Shown in pieces: positions 1-8,581 of a DNA stretch of 53,901 bases. Each line of letters starts with the position of its first letter. The first letter of the stretch is position 1. The notes below the pieces were generated by a model, which saw nothing but the letters and a program-made list of their open reading frames with translations, did not search any database and was not told the origin of the DNA. The stretch lies in contig NZ_FNDX01000042.1 in assembly GCF_900099765.1 (NCBI RefSeq), forward strand, positions 1 to 53,901, in the 5' to 3' direction. This stretch comes from Paenibacillus typhae (GTDB lineage: Bacteria > Bacillota > Bacilli > Paenibacillales > Paenibacillaceae). The translations under genes were made by a program, and so were the position numbers.

Positions 1-66
1 ATAAATAGTTACCTATATTATACAACATTAACGCGGTGTCGTGTGAAACCAAGATCACATAAAGAA

Positions 67-124
67 GGCTGTCGAGACTTTCTCGACAGCCTGAAAGCCT
101 GCGGCGATATATGCCGCAGGCTTT
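67..124. terminator. double hairpin terminator downstream of the MFS gene
   Basis: Two perfect stem-loops lie back to back: an 11-bp stem at 67-77/81-91 and a 12-bp stem at 94-105/113-124. Read on the minus strand they directly follow the stop of the MFS gene and end in a T-rich stretch. Either may also work for a gene entering from the left edge. Confidence 0.7.
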
Positions 125-160
125 CTTACTGTGTTTCCGGGCGGCATTCATGATGTTACC

Positions 161-1492
161 TCAGGTATGAAGCTGTACTGCGCTTTCGTGCTGCTGCATG
201 ACTTCCTGTCCCATGCCCCGTTTCAGGCTTATGGAGCCGAGCAAAGTGACCAGCAGGATTGACAAGCCGGAAACTCCGAGCAGGATAGAGGGAGGAACCC
301 GGTCCACCAGCACCCCGTAGAGGATCATTCCTGCCGGAGCGATCGCACCGGAGGCTGTCTCAACGACGGCAAATACTCTTCCGAGATAGGCAGACTCAAC
401 CGTCTGCTGAAGATACACCTGAACCGGTATATTGATATTCATTACGGTGGAGCCGACCATAAACAGTATAGCCATCAGATAGATAGAAGTACCGGTACGG
501 CTTAAATCAGCGATCAGCGGCAAGGCCAGCGCAAGGAACAGCATTCCGAGCACAAGCAGGCCGCGTATCAATGAGCTGGTCGGACTGCTGCTCTGGCGGC
601 GGACGGTCAGCAGCAGCGACATCGCCAGCATGCCTGCAGCGAGCATCGCATTAATGGTGCCGTATTGTCCGGAGCTGAGGGCAAGCGTCTGAACAACGGC
701 ATAAGGCAGGATTACATTCAGAGAAACGACGAAAAAGTTGACCCAAAAGACGATAATGATAACGGAGCGGATGACGGGCTTTTTAAAGACGTAGGATATC
801 CCGCCGGCCAGACTGCTGCGGAACTCTGCCAGCACAGTGCCGCCAGCGGAATTATCCGGCAGCAGCTGGTGCGCGTGATGCGAATCTGCAGAGACTGCGG
901 CCGGTTTGAACTTGAGGCCAAAGCTCATGAGGGTAGAGACGGCAAAGCCTGCAGCATTCAGCAGCAGAAACAGCTCCAGCGGTACGGTGGCGTACAGCAT
1001 GCCGCCCAGAACAGGCGCGAGCAGGCCGCCAATGGAGCCGGCGATCTGATTGAGCGACCCGGCACGCTGGAGCGAATCTGCCTCTACAAGCTGGAGCAGG
1101 GAAGAGGAGACGGCAATGCCGTAAAAGGTGGAACAGACGGAGAGCAGAACGAGGGTTACGAAAACAGGCAGCAATGTGACTCCGTTCAGCGAGACGGCCA
1201 GATAAGCCAGCAGCAGCGTTAATACGGCGCCGAGGTCAGAGTAAATCAGCAGCCGGCGGCGGTTCATCCGGTCCGCCATTACCCCGGCAAAGGGAGCGAG
1301 CACAATCCGCGGCAGCATTCCGCAGACCATCGTAACGGCGAAGCTGCTCCCTGAGCCTGTGAGCTTCAGGATATACAGCCCCACTACAAAAGTGTACATA
1401 CCGGAGCCGAGAATTGAAGCGAGCTTGGCTGTAAAGAACAGCAGCATATTCCGGTTGCCTGGAGCAGCCCATAGGTTTTTCTGCTTTACCAT
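161..1492 (-). CDS. MFS transporter (drug/solute exporter type)
   Basis: Integral membrane transporter of the major facilitator superfamily, 443 aa with about 12 hydrophobic segments and a longer hydrophilic central loop (His-rich, near residues 205-225). A GTG nine bases upstream (1501) is also open, but the AAGGAG at 1506-1501 overlaps it and sits 8 nt before ATG 1492, so 1492 is the better start. The N-terminal half carries the loop-2/3 style motif (DRMNRRR). It resembles the macrolide/multidrug exporter branch (MefA-like, DHA3), but the substrate cannot be read from the sequence. It is divergent from a HTH-TPR regulator that may control it. A sigma-A-like promoter lies at 1535-1563. Confidence 0.85.
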   Translation of the reverse strand: MVKQKNLWAAPGNRNMLLFFTAKLASILGSGMYTFVVGLYILKLTGSGSSFAVTMVCGMLPRIVLAPFAGVMADRMNRRRLLIYSDLGAVLTLLLAYLAVSLNGVTLLPVFVTLVLLSVCSTFYGIAVSSSLLQLVEADSLQRAGSLNQIAGSIGGLLAPVLGGMLYATVPLELFLLLNAAGFAVSTLMSFGLKFKPAAVSADSHHAHQLLPDNSAGGTVLAEFRSSLAGGISYVFKKPVIRSVIIIVFWVNFFVVSLNVILPYAVVQTLALSSGQYGTINAMLAAGMLAMSLLLTVRRQSSSPTSSLIRGLLVLGMLFLALALPLIADLSRTGTSIYLMAILFMVGSTVMNINIPVQVYLQQTVESAYLGRVFAVVETASGAIAPAGMILYGVLVDRVPPSILLGVSGLSILLVTLLGSISLKRGMGQEVMQQHESAVQLHT

Positions 1493-1534
1493 AAACAGCA
1501 CTCCTTATAATCGAAGTTAAATATTGTTAAACAT

Positions 1535-1563
1535 ATTCTATGTGCGGCGGCATAGAAATGCAA
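1535..1563 (-). promoter_or_regulatory. sigma-A-like promoter of the MFS gene
   Basis: On the minus strand TTGCAT (1563-1558) and TAGAAT (1540-1535) are separated by exactly 17 bp. The -10 lies about 43 bp upstream of ATG 1492. A direct repeat GTTAAA spaced 10 bp lies just downstream (1515-1530). Confidence 0.5.
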
Positions 1564-1568
1564 TGAAA

Positions 1569-1587
1569 AGTTTAATTTAATTAAACT
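1569..1587. promoter_or_regulatory. A/T palindrome in the MFS/regulator intergenic region
   Basis: A 19-base inverted repeat, perfect except for its odd central base, with 9-bp arms (AGTTTAATT). It lies between the two divergent promoters and upstream of a TATACT -10-like box at 1615-1620. The position suits an operator for the adjacent HTH regulator; that is inference. Confidence 0.4.
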
Positions 1588-1641
1588 TTATTTTTTCTTA
1601 CCGGGAAATTAAGTTATACTGGTAGAAAGACAGACAGAAGG

Positions 1642-2859
1642 ATGGCTAAACAGATGACAAGTAAACAGACTATCGGAGATAAAATAAAAGCATTACGCCA
1701 ATCCAAAGGCCTTACACAGAGCGAGCTGGCCGGTGAAGCGATGACCAAAAGCATGCTCAGCCAGATTGAGAACGGCCGTGCTATGCCTTCTATGCGCAGC
1801 CTTCAGCTTCTGGCAGAGCGTCTTGGAGTAGACGCCGGTTACTTCCTGGAGGATGACCAGGGGGCCGAGCTGGCCCGGCTGGTACGCGACATTGAAGTCC
1901 AGTTCAAGCAGAAAAACTATAAAGCGGTTGTCTCCAGAGTGAAGCCGCTTCTGGATGCAAAGCTCCCGGTGACGGTCGATGCCGCCCGGCTGATGGAGTT
2001 CTATGTGGCTGCCTGCTATTATACGGGGAGTGCAGGAGGGGAAGAGGCGGTCACAAGGGCTGCAGAGATCTACGAACGGTTCGGATTGTTTGTGGAGAGC
2101 GCCAAAGTCCAGTATCTGACCTACGCGCTGCTGTTTACACAAGGCAGGTATGAAGAGAGTCTTGCGCTTATTTTAGGTGTCAGGAAAGAATATATGAGCA
2201 AAAAAGTCGGCAACAATTTTCTGTTCGAGCTGGACCTCCATTACGCAGAGAGCGTTACTCTATCCGCGCTGGGAGATTACAGCGGGAGCCGGAAAGCGGC
2301 ACTGGATGCCATTGCACTGTCACGCGAAGAAGGCGTATATTATTTGACAGACCATTTGTACCGTGTGTTATCCAATCTTGCCCTCATGGCCGGAAACCTG
2401 GAGGAAGCGGGACATTACCTGGAGAAATCGCGGCTGTATGTAGAGCTGTCAGAGGACAGATTGTCAGTACAGCTGCTGAAGCTGGCCCAGATGAGGCAGG
2501 CGAATGCGGAGCAGCGGTATGAGGATGCTCTGCGGATCGGAGAAGAGTTTCAGGCAGAAGGGGACAGGTATGTATCCAGCCGCAGCCTGGCTGCGGGAAC
2601 AGCCCTGTATTATCTGGGGAGGGATGAGGAGGCGCTGGAGCTGTTATCCAGAGTTACCCTTACCGATGATGTCCACCATCCGCTGGACCGCGCGGCCGTA
2701 TTCACTTCCTACGCCTATAAGGCCAGAATCTATGCCAGAGCAGGGAAGCTGGAGGAAGCACGCCAGCAGTCAGAGATTGCTTATGAGCGTGTACAGAACT
2801 ATCCGCCTTCCATATTTTGCACGTTCATCCGGGATACTTACCATGAGCTGCACCGGTAG
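1642..2859 (+). CDS. XRE-family HTH regulator with TPR-like C-terminal domain
   Basis: 405 aa. Residues about 13-68 are a Cro/C1-type helix-turn-helix (recognition segment around SMLSQIENG). The remaining roughly 330 residues are helical repeats rich in A, L, E and Y of the tetratricopeptide type, as in regulators that sense peptides or protein partners (PlcR/Rgg-like architecture). It is transcribed divergently from the MFS exporter, so a local regulator role is likely. AAGGA (1638-1642) touches ATG 1642 and lies 11 nt before a second in-frame ATG at 1654; translation may begin at 1654 (401 aa). No signalling-peptide gene was seen nearby. Specific target unknown. Confidence 0.8.
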   Translation: MAKQMTSKQTIGDKIKALRQSKGLTQSELAGEAMTKSMLSQIENGRAMPSMRSLQLLAERLGVDAGYFLEDDQGAELARLVRDIEVQFKQKNYKAVVSRVKPLLDAKLPVTVDAARLMEFYVAACYYTGSAGGEEAVTRAAEIYERFGLFVESAKVQYLTYALLFTQGRYEESLALILGVRKEYMSKKVGNNFLFELDLHYAESVTLSALGDYSGSRKAALDAIALSREEGVYYLTDHLYRVLSNLALMAGNLEEAGHYLEKSRLYVELSEDRLSVQLLKLAQMRQANAEQRYEDALRIGEEFQAEGDRYVSSRSLAAGTALYYLGRDEEALELLSRVTLTDDVHHPLDRAAVFTSYAYKARIYARAGKLEEARQQSEIAYERVQNYPPSIFCTFIRDTYHELHR

Positions 2860-2867
2860 TAACTTAT

Positions 2868-2895
2868 TTATCAATCTCGCCGGCAATGCTATAAT
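2868..2895 (+). promoter_or_regulatory. promoter of mscL
   Basis: TTATCA at 2868-2873 and TATAAT at 2890-2895 with a 16-bp spacer. TGC just before the -10 makes it an extended -10 element. It begins a few bases after the previous stop codon, so mscL is its own unit. Confidence 0.6.
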
Positions 2896-2926
2896 AACTA
2901 AAATTCAATTTATCGGGGGAACTGGA

Positions 2927-3322
2927 ATGTGGAAGGAATTTAAAAGCTTTGCGATCAAAGGAAACGTGCTTGATCTGGCAGTTGCCGTAGTCATCGGTGC
3001 TGCCTTCGGCAAAATTGTCTCCTCACTGGTTGCCGACATTATTGTGCCTCTTGTAGGCTTGCTCAGCGGCGGAATCAACCTGGAAAAGCTGACCTTTACC
3101 TATCTTGATGCCGAGGTGAAATACGGGATATTCCTGCAGAGCGTCGTGGATTTCTTTATTATTTCGTTCTCGATTTTTATGGTAGTCAAGGTGGCCAACC
3201 GGTTCAAGCAGAAGGAAACGGTAAAGGTTGAGGTTGTAGAGACCCCTGCACCTGATCCGGAAATTGCGCTGCTGACGGAAATCCGCGATCTGCTGAAAGC
3301 TAACAAGCAGGGGGAAGCATAG
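2927..3322 (+). CDS. mscL: large-conductance mechanosensitive channel MscL
   Basis: 131 aa, the usual MscL length. The N-terminus has the amphipathic S1 helix (WKEFKSFAIKGNVLDLA) and a first membrane helix with the glycine-rich pore face (VVIGAAFGKIVSSLV). A variable loop (about 55-72), a second membrane helix (about 73-95) and a charged C-terminal helix follow. It opens under hypo-osmotic membrane tension to release solutes. The longer open frame from 2504 is an overlap in the regulator gene; ATG 2927 is preceded by CGGGGGA at a proper distance and by its own promoter. Monocistronic, closed by the hairpin at 3334-3390. Confidence 0.95.
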   Translation: MWKEFKSFAIKGNVLDLAVAVVIGAAFGKIVSSLVADIIVPLVGLLSGGINLEKLTFTYLDAEVKYGIFLQSVVDFFIISFSIFMVVKVANRFKQKETVKVEVVETPAPDPEIALLTEIRDLLKANKQGEA

Positions 3323-3333
3323 ACTCTTAGGCG

Positions 3334-3400
3334 GCATGCAGGCTGTGGCCTAAAGCTATTAAGTGCAGCATGACCCGGCTGCCTGCATGCATGATCTGCT
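3334..3400 (+). terminator. mscL terminator (long-loop hairpin)
   Basis: A 10-bp perfect inverted repeat (GCATGCAGGC at 3334-3343 with its complement at 3381-3390) and a T run at 3403-3409. The loop is long (37 nt), so efficiency is uncertain. Confidence 0.5.
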
Positions 3401-3487
3401 TGCTTTTTTGACCGTATAGTGCTAACTTTATTTTAGTCATTGTTAATGACGTGCAATATTTGATGATACTAATTTCATACTGGTTTG

Positions 3488-3653
3488 ATCCTTCAGGGCA
3501 GGGTGTAATTCCCTACCGGCGGTGATGTCACTGTGTATTGGCTGTTACAGCCTGCGCGTGCTTAGTCCGCTACCCGCGTCGTATCCTTTGGATACGGACG
3601 GTGGACCCGGTGCAAATCCGGGACCGACAGTATAGTCTGGATGGAAGAAGGAG
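3488..3653 (+). ncRNA. FMN riboswitch (RFN element)
   Basis: The conserved RFN blocks are visible in order: AGGGCAGGGTG, ATTCCCTACCGGCGGTGA, a CCCGCG block, GGACCCGGTGCAAATCCG and GGACCGACAGTATAGTC. This is the FMN-binding aptamer that represses riboflavin operons by premature termination. A terminator hairpin (3789-3829) lies between it and ribD, which fits transcription attenuation. The region between the aptamer and that hairpin (3654-3788) would hold the antiterminator. Confidence 0.97.
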
Positions 3654-3788
3654 AGAATAGCGTACTGCCACTGAACGGGCAGGCGCACTGGTGTATTCCC
3701 TTATAATATGTGCGAACTTTCACAATCACTGGTGAAGGGGCTTATTTACGCATCATTTTATTTGAATTGCCGGTAAACTCTCGTATAT

Positions 3789-3829
3789 CCCGTCTTGAAC
3801 TCCGCCTGGAGATTGAGGACGGGTTTTTT
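3789..3829 (+). terminator. riboswitch-controlled attenuator before ribD
   Basis: CCCGTC (3789-3794) pairs with GACGGG (3818-3823), with an inner CTCC/GGAG pairing, followed by six T (3824-3829). It sits 45 bp before ribD and is the expected FMN-dependent terminator. Confidence 0.85.
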
Positions 3830-3874
3830 GTTTATTCAAGCCTGAAGGCATTTAGCAGAGATTGGAGGCAGATC

Positions 3875-4975
3875 ATGAATATTATGAATGACGAATTTTA
3901 TATGTCGCTTGCGCTTGATATGGCGGAAAGAGCGCAGGGACAGACCGGCATTAACCCGGTTGTCGGCTGTGTTGTCGTAAAGGACGGAGCTGTGATCGGC
4001 CTGGGTACACATCTGCAGCGCGGCACCGGCCATGCTGAGGTGCATGCGCTTAATATGGCTGCGGGAAAAGCACAGGGGAGCACCGCCTATGTGACGCTTG
4101 AGCCCTGCAGCCATTACGGTAAAACGCCGCCCTGCAGCCAGCGGCTGATCGACGAGGGGGTTGCGCGGGTCGTCGTTGCCTGTGAAGACCCTAATCCGCA
4201 GGTGGCGGGACGGGGCTTTGAGATGCTGCGTGAAGCGGGAATCGATGTTGAAGTCGGACTGCTGAGAAGCCGCGCGCTCAGGCTCAATGAACGGTTCATC
4301 AAGTATATATTGACGAAGCAGCCGTTTGTAACCCTGAAGAGCGCAAGCACGCTGGACGGTAAACTTGCTACAAAAACCGGTGACAGCAAGTGGATATCGA
4401 ACGGACAGGCACGGGAAATTGTACATACGCTGCGGCATCGCCATCAGGGGATTATGGTGGGAGTGGGCACGGTAATTGCTGACAATCCTTCGCTGACTAC
4501 ACGGCTTGAGGTTCCCGGGCTTCATCCGGTGCGCATCGTCATTGACTCCGGCCTGCGGACTCCGCTGGACGCAAACGTCGTCACAGGCGGCGAGGCACCG
4601 ACGATTATCGTGACGACAACGGCAGCCGATCCCGCTAAAAAAGCAGCGCTGGAAGCGGCGGGCGTTACGGTAATAACCTGCGGCGACGGGCCGCGGGTGG
4701 ACCTCAAGGCGGCGATGGTTGCGCTTGGTGGGATGGAGATCGGCTCCATTCTGCTCGAAGGCGGAGGAACGCTGAACGGCTCGATGCTGCAAAGCGGGCT
4801 GGTTGACCGGGTGGTTCTGTTCTATGCACCGAAGATTGTCGGCGGCGGAGCTGAAGCTCCGGGAACCTTTGATTTTCCGGGCGTGGCACTGATGAAAGAA
4901 GCGATCACACTTGAGGGATTGGAAGTTGAGGTCCTCGGGGATAATGTCTGTATCAGCGGCACCCCGGTCCGCTAG
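3875..4975 (+). CDS. ribD: bifunctional diaminohydroxyphosphoribosylaminopyrimidine deaminase / 5-amino-6-(5-phosphoribosylamino)uracil reductase
   Basis: 366 aa, cytosolic, steps two and three of riboflavin synthesis. The N-terminal deaminase domain has the zinc motif HAE (H53, E55) and PCSHYGKTPPC (C78, C87). The C-terminal half is the dihydrofolate-reductase-like NADPH reductase (TLDGKLAT, then VGVGTVIADNP). The frame is open from 3710, but GGAGG at 3864-3868 lies 6 nt before ATG 3875 and the upstream codons lie in the riboswitch expression platform. First gene of ribD-ribE-ribBA-ribH under the FMN riboswitch. Confidence 0.96.
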   Translation: MNIMNDEFYMSLALDMAERAQGQTGINPVVGCVVVKDGAVIGLGTHLQRGTGHAEVHALNMAAGKAQGSTAYVTLEPCSHYGKTPPCSQRLIDEGVARVVVACEDPNPQVAGRGFEMLREAGIDVEVGLLRSRALRLNERFIKYILTKQPFVTLKSASTLDGKLATKTGDSKWISNGQAREIVHTLRHRHQGIMVGVGTVIADNPSLTTRLEVPGLHPVRIVIDSGLRTPLDANVVTGGEAPTIIVTTTAADPAKKAALEAAGVTVITCGDGPRVDLKAAMVALGGMEIGSILLEGGGTLNGSMLQSGLVDRVVLFYAPKIVGGGAEAPGTFDFPGVALMKEAITLEGLEVEVLGDNVCISGTPVR

Positions 4976-5052
4976 GACAGGCGGATGTTTTGGCAAGAAG
5001 CACTACCCGATAAAGCTAGTGTTACAGGAGTAATCTTTCAGGAGGGGATCAC

Positions 5053-5718
5053 ATGTTCACCGGATTGATTGAGGAGATCGGCATACTTCGCGGTGTCAGC
5101 AGCGGCGGGGAGATGATGGTGCTTAATATCGGCGCCTCGCTGATTATGAGTGATCTGAAAATCGGCGACAGTGTGTCTGTGAACGGCGTCTGCCTGACGG
5201 CGACCTCGATTAGCGAGCATTCTTTTACCGTGGATGTCATGCCTCAAACCTACCGCAACAGTAACCTGAGGGAGCTGCGCAGCGGGAGCCGGATGAATCT
5301 GGAGCGGGCAATGGCCGCCGGCGGCCGTTTTGGCGGGCATATCGTCCAGGGGCATGTGGATGGCACGGGTGAAATCCGCAGCGTCAAGCGTGACCAGAAC
5401 GCAGTCGTATTCGAGATTACGCCGGACAAGGGATCGTTGTTTAAATACATCATCCCCAAAGGCTCCATTACGCTTGACGGTATCAGTCTGACTGTAGTAA
5501 GCACCTCATCCTCGGCCTTCACCGTATCCATCATTCCCCATACGCTCGGTGAAACGGTGCTGAACCATAAGCGCCCCGGCGACAGCATTAATATCGAGTG
5601 TGATGTGCTGGGCAAATATGTCGATCATCTTCTGCATTACAGAGGGACCGGCAGCGGGGAAGAAGAGAGCAGCTCCCGGATCAGCCGTGATTTTCTGGCG
5701 GCGAACGGGTTTGTATAA
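5053..5718 (+). CDS. ribE: riboflavin synthase, alpha chain
   Basis: 221 aa. Starts with the invariant MFTGLIEEIG and contains two homologous lumazine-binding barrels (about 1-95 and 96-195), the second with GHIVQGHVDGTG. It dismutates two 6,7-dimethyl-8-ribityllumazines to riboflavin and 5-amino-6-ribitylaminouracil, forming a trimer that sits with the RibH shell in Bacilli. AGGAGGGG precedes the ATG. Second gene of the FMN-riboswitch operon, 77 bp after ribD. The C-terminal 20 residues are Ser/Arg-rich and variable. Confidence 0.95.
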   Translation: MFTGLIEEIGILRGVSSGGEMMVLNIGASLIMSDLKIGDSVSVNGVCLTATSISEHSFTVDVMPQTYRNSNLRELRSGSRMNLERAMAAGGRFGGHIVQGHVDGTGEIRSVKRDQNAVVFEITPDKGSLFKYIIPKGSITLDGISLTVVSTSSSAFTVSIIPHTLGETVLNHKRPGDSINIECDVLGKYVDHLLHYRGTGSGEEESSSRISRDFLAANGFV

Positions 5719-5869
5719 CAAGCAGAAGCGGCAGCGCCGTCTTAAACCGGGCGGTGTCCGGTTCTGCGGGAAAGATAAGGATAAGTAAAGTAAGTACTTT
5801 CTTATCTTCAGACTATTCTGCTTTACAGCGGCAGGTATAGCTGCGTAGAGCTGACAGGAGGACAGGACT

Positions 5870-7123
5870 ATGAGCGAGAACAGCAAGCAAGACAGTGTTT
5901 TGAACCGGATTGAAGACGCCATCTATGATCTGATGCGCGGAAAGGTCATTATCGTGGTCGATGACGAGGACCGTGAGAATGAGGGGGATTTCGTTGCCCT
6001 GGCTGAACGGGCTACGCCAGAGGTTATCAACTTTATGATTACGGAAGGCCGCGGTCTCGTCTGTGTACCGATTACGGCGGAGCGTGCGGAGGAGCTTGAT
6101 CTGCAGCCGATGGTTACCCACAACACAGATAACCACGGCACTGCCTTCACCGTATCGGTTGACCATGTCAGTACGACTACCGGTATTTCCGCAGGCGAGC
6201 GTTCCCTGACAATCAAAGCGTTGATGGATCCGGATGCGAAGCCGGCTGATTTCCGCAAACCCGGTCATATGTTCCCGCTGATTGCCAAAAAGGGCGGTGT
6301 GCTGCGCCGTTCAGGCCATACCGAGGCTGCTGTTGATCTGGCCCGCATGTGCGGATCGTACCCGGCCGGCGTTATCTGTGAGGTGGTCAAGGCGGACGGA
6401 ACGATGGCCCGTCTGCCCGATCTTGTGGACATTGCGAAGAAGCATGATCTCAAGCTGATCAGCATTCAGGATCTGATTCATTACCGCAATGAGAAGGAGC
6501 AGCTGGTCACCCGTGAAGTGTCCGTAAACCTGCCGACGGATTTCGGCACGTTCCAGACTATTGCCTACACGAATGAAGTGGATGACAAGGAGCATGTCGC
6601 TCTGGTCAAAGGTGATATTTCCGGCGATGAGCCGGTGCTGGTGCGTGTACACTCCGAATGTCTGACCGGCGATGTCTTCCACTCGCACCGCTGCGACTGC
6701 GGCCCGCAATTTGAAGCGGCGCTGCGCCAGATTGAAGCAGCAGGCCGGGGAGTGCTGCTCTATATGCGTCAGGAGGGCAGAGGCATCGGGCTGATCAACA
6801 AGCTCCGTGCCTATAAGCTGCAGGAAGAAGGACTGGATACGGTAGATGCCAACCTTAAGCTGGGCTTCCCGGCCGATCTGCGGGATTACGGCATCGGCGC
6901 GCAGATTCTCAAGGATCTGGGCGTTCGCCAGATCCGGCTGTTGACCAATAATCCGCGCAAGATCAAGGGGCTTGAGGGCTACGGCCTTGAGGTCGTAGAG
7001 CGTGTGCCGATCCAGATGCCGGAGAACAAAGACAACACCGGCTATCTGCATACCAAACAGGCCAAGCTCGGCCATCTGCTGTCTTTTGACAATATTGAAC
7101 AAAATGAAGATTCCAAAGCTTAA
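5870..7123 (+). CDS. ribBA: bifunctional 3,4-dihydroxy-2-butanone-4-phosphate synthase / GTP cyclohydrolase II
   Basis: 417 aa fusion, cytosolic. Residues about 8-205 are the DHBP synthase domain (DDEDRENEGD acidic active site; HTEAAVDLAR). Residues about 206-405 are GTP cyclohydrolase II with the zinc-binding SECLTGD and HRCDCG and the RQEGRGIG motif. It makes both riboflavin precursors, from ribulose 5-phosphate and GTP. GGAGG lies upstream of ATG 5870. The 151-bp gap from ribE contains a short inverted repeat (AAGATAAG and its complement near 5772-5811) but no clear terminator, so it remains in the operon. Confidence 0.96.
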   Translation: MSENSKQDSVLNRIEDAIYDLMRGKVIIVVDDEDRENEGDFVALAERATPEVINFMITEGRGLVCVPITAERAEELDLQPMVTHNTDNHGTAFTVSVDHVSTTTGISAGERSLTIKALMDPDAKPADFRKPGHMFPLIAKKGGVLRRSGHTEAAVDLARMCGSYPAGVICEVVKADGTMARLPDLVDIAKKHDLKLISIQDLIHYRNEKEQLVTREVSVNLPTDFGTFQTIAYTNEVDDKEHVALVKGDISGDEPVLVRVHSECLTGDVFHSHRCDCGPQFEAALRQIEAAGRGVLLYMRQEGRGIGLINKLRAYKLQEEGLDTVDANLKLGFPADLRDYGIGAQILKDLGVRQIRLLTNNPRKIKGLEGYGLEVVERVPIQMPENKDNTGYLHTKQAKLGHLLSFDNIEQNEDSKA

Positions 7124-7170
7124 CAACACCATAAAATACCAACTTACAAATGAAGGGTTGATGAAGAACA

Positions 7171-7638
7171 ATGCCGAATTATTTTGAAGGACATTTAGTA
7201 TCTGAAGGATTGCGTTACGGTGTAGTGGTAGGACGTTTCAATGAATTTATTACGAGCAAGCTGCTGTCCGGCGCACTTGATGCATTCAAACGCCACGGGG
7301 TTGCTGATGATGAGGTAGATGTGGCCTGGGTTCCGGGCGTATTCGAAATCCCGCTCATCTGCCAGAAGATGGCCGAAAGCGGCAAATACGATGCGGTAAT
7401 CGCTTTGGGTACAGTGATCCGCGGCTCCACGACACATTATGACTATGTGTGCAATGAAGTCGCCAAGGGTGTAGCAGCCATTAACCTCAAGACAGGCGTT
7501 CCGACGATCTTCGGTGTTGTGACTACCGAGAATATCGAACAGGCAATTGAGCGCTCCGGAACGAAAGCGGGCAACAAAGGCTGGGATGCGGCTACCTCGG
7601 CAATCGAGATGGCTAACCTCAACAAGCTGTTTAAGTAA
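7171..7638 (+). CDS. ribH: 6,7-dimethyl-8-ribityllumazine synthase
   Basis: 155 aa, the standard size. Visible landmarks are GRFNEFIT, the WVPGVFEIP substrate loop and ALGTVIRGSTTHYDYV with the catalytic histidine. It condenses 5-amino-6-ribitylaminouracil with 3,4-dihydroxy-2-butanone 4-phosphate and assembles into an icosahedral shell. Last gene of the riboflavin operon, 47 bp after ribBA. The ribosome-binding site (TGAAGAA) is weak. Confidence 0.96.
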   Translation: MPNYFEGHLVSEGLRYGVVVGRFNEFITSKLLSGALDAFKRHGVADDEVDVAWVPGVFEIPLICQKMAESGKYDAVIALGTVIRGSTTHYDYVCNEVAKGVAAINLKTGVPTIFGVVTTENIEQAIERSGTKAGNKGWDAATSAIEMANLNKLFK

Positions 7639-7789
7639 GCGGAATAGGCTCTCCCCTCTTGACGGATTAACCGGATTCGTGCTTATTTATATGTATAAGA
7701 AGAAAGCATGGACTATAAGAAATCTTTCTACTTGTGTAGCGTCCTTTTAGCGGCGCTGCACTTTACTTTTTTTAGCAGGGGGAAATCGC

Positions 7790-8581
7790 GTGACTGTATT
7801 GTACAAGCTGGAGACGTTCGAAGGTCCGCTCGATCTGCTCTTACACTTAATTGACAAGGCGGAAATCGACATCCAGGACATTCCGGTCAGCGAGATCACC
7901 GAGCAGTATATGGAATACCTGCACAGCATGCAGGAGCTTGAGCTGGATATTACGAGCGAATTCCTCGTCATGGCAGCAACGCTGCTGTCGATCAAGAGCA
8001 AGCTGCTGCTGCCCAAGCCGCCGGTGATTGAGATTGAAGATTTCGAATATTACGAGGACGACGGGTATGACCCGCGTGCGGAGCTGGTGGAGCGGCTGAT
8101 CGAATACCGCAAAATCAAAAGCATTGCCGTGCAGCTCATGGATATGGAAAGCGAACGCAGCCTCATATTTACAAAGGAGCCGGAGGATCTGGGTCCCTTT
8201 GTGCCGGCCCAGCTTGATCAGACGCTCAAAGGATTGCATACCTCTGATCTGATCGCGGCTTTCCGCAAGGCGCTCAGCAAAGCGGCGAGAAGAACGTCCT
8301 ATCAGCGTATTACCCGTGATGAAATATCAGTGAAGGACCGGATCCGCGATGTTTCGGAGGCGCTGATGCGCAAGGGAATGGGCGGCCGGCTTCGTTTTTC
8401 GGCGCTTTTGCATGAGAGTATGGACCGGCATGAGATTGTTACTACCTTCCTGGCGATTCTTGAGCTGATGAAGATGAAGGCGATCTTCTGCTATCAGGAG
8501 AAGCTGTTTGATGACATTGTAATGGAGTGGAGAGGAGGAGAGGACTTCAGTGGACTACAAAACGCTGAAATCAATTATTGA
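7790..8581 (+). CDS. scpA: segregation and condensation protein A
   Basis: 263 aa kleisin subunit of the Smc-ScpA-ScpB condensin, which organises replicated origins. The family signature KLETFEGPLDLLLHLI is at the N-terminus (Smc-neck-binding helix), followed by a charged linker and a C-terminal winged-helix region (about 185-260) that binds the Smc cap. Start GTG 7790 follows CAGGGGGAAA. It overlaps scpB by 32 bp, indicating translational coupling. The B. subtilis counterpart also lies just after the riboflavin operon. Confidence 0.95.
   Translation: MTVLYKLETFEGPLDLLLHLIDKAEIDIQDIPVSEITEQYMEYLHSMQELELDITSEFLVMAATLLSIKSKLLLPKPPVIEIEDFEYYEDDGYDPRAELVERLIEYRKIKSIAVQLMDMESERSLIFTKEPEDLGPFVPAQLDQTLKGLHTSDLIAAFRKALSKAARRTSYQRITRDEISVKDRIRDVSEALMRKGMGGRLRFSALLHESMDRHEIVTTFLAILELMKMKAIFCYQEKLFDDIVMEWRGGEDFSGLQNAEINY

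Noticed and set aside
665..1222. 185-codon frame opposite the MFS gene
   Set aside because: A composition shadow of a long membrane-protein gene; hydrophilic and Gln/Arg-rich, with no start signal.
3710..3874. In-frame extension upstream of ribD
   Set aside because: It lies in the riboswitch expression platform and includes the attenuator; GGAGG supports ATG 3875.
3836..4996. 386-codon frame opposite ribD
   Set aside because: Antisense shadow of a well-supported gene; no family resemblance.
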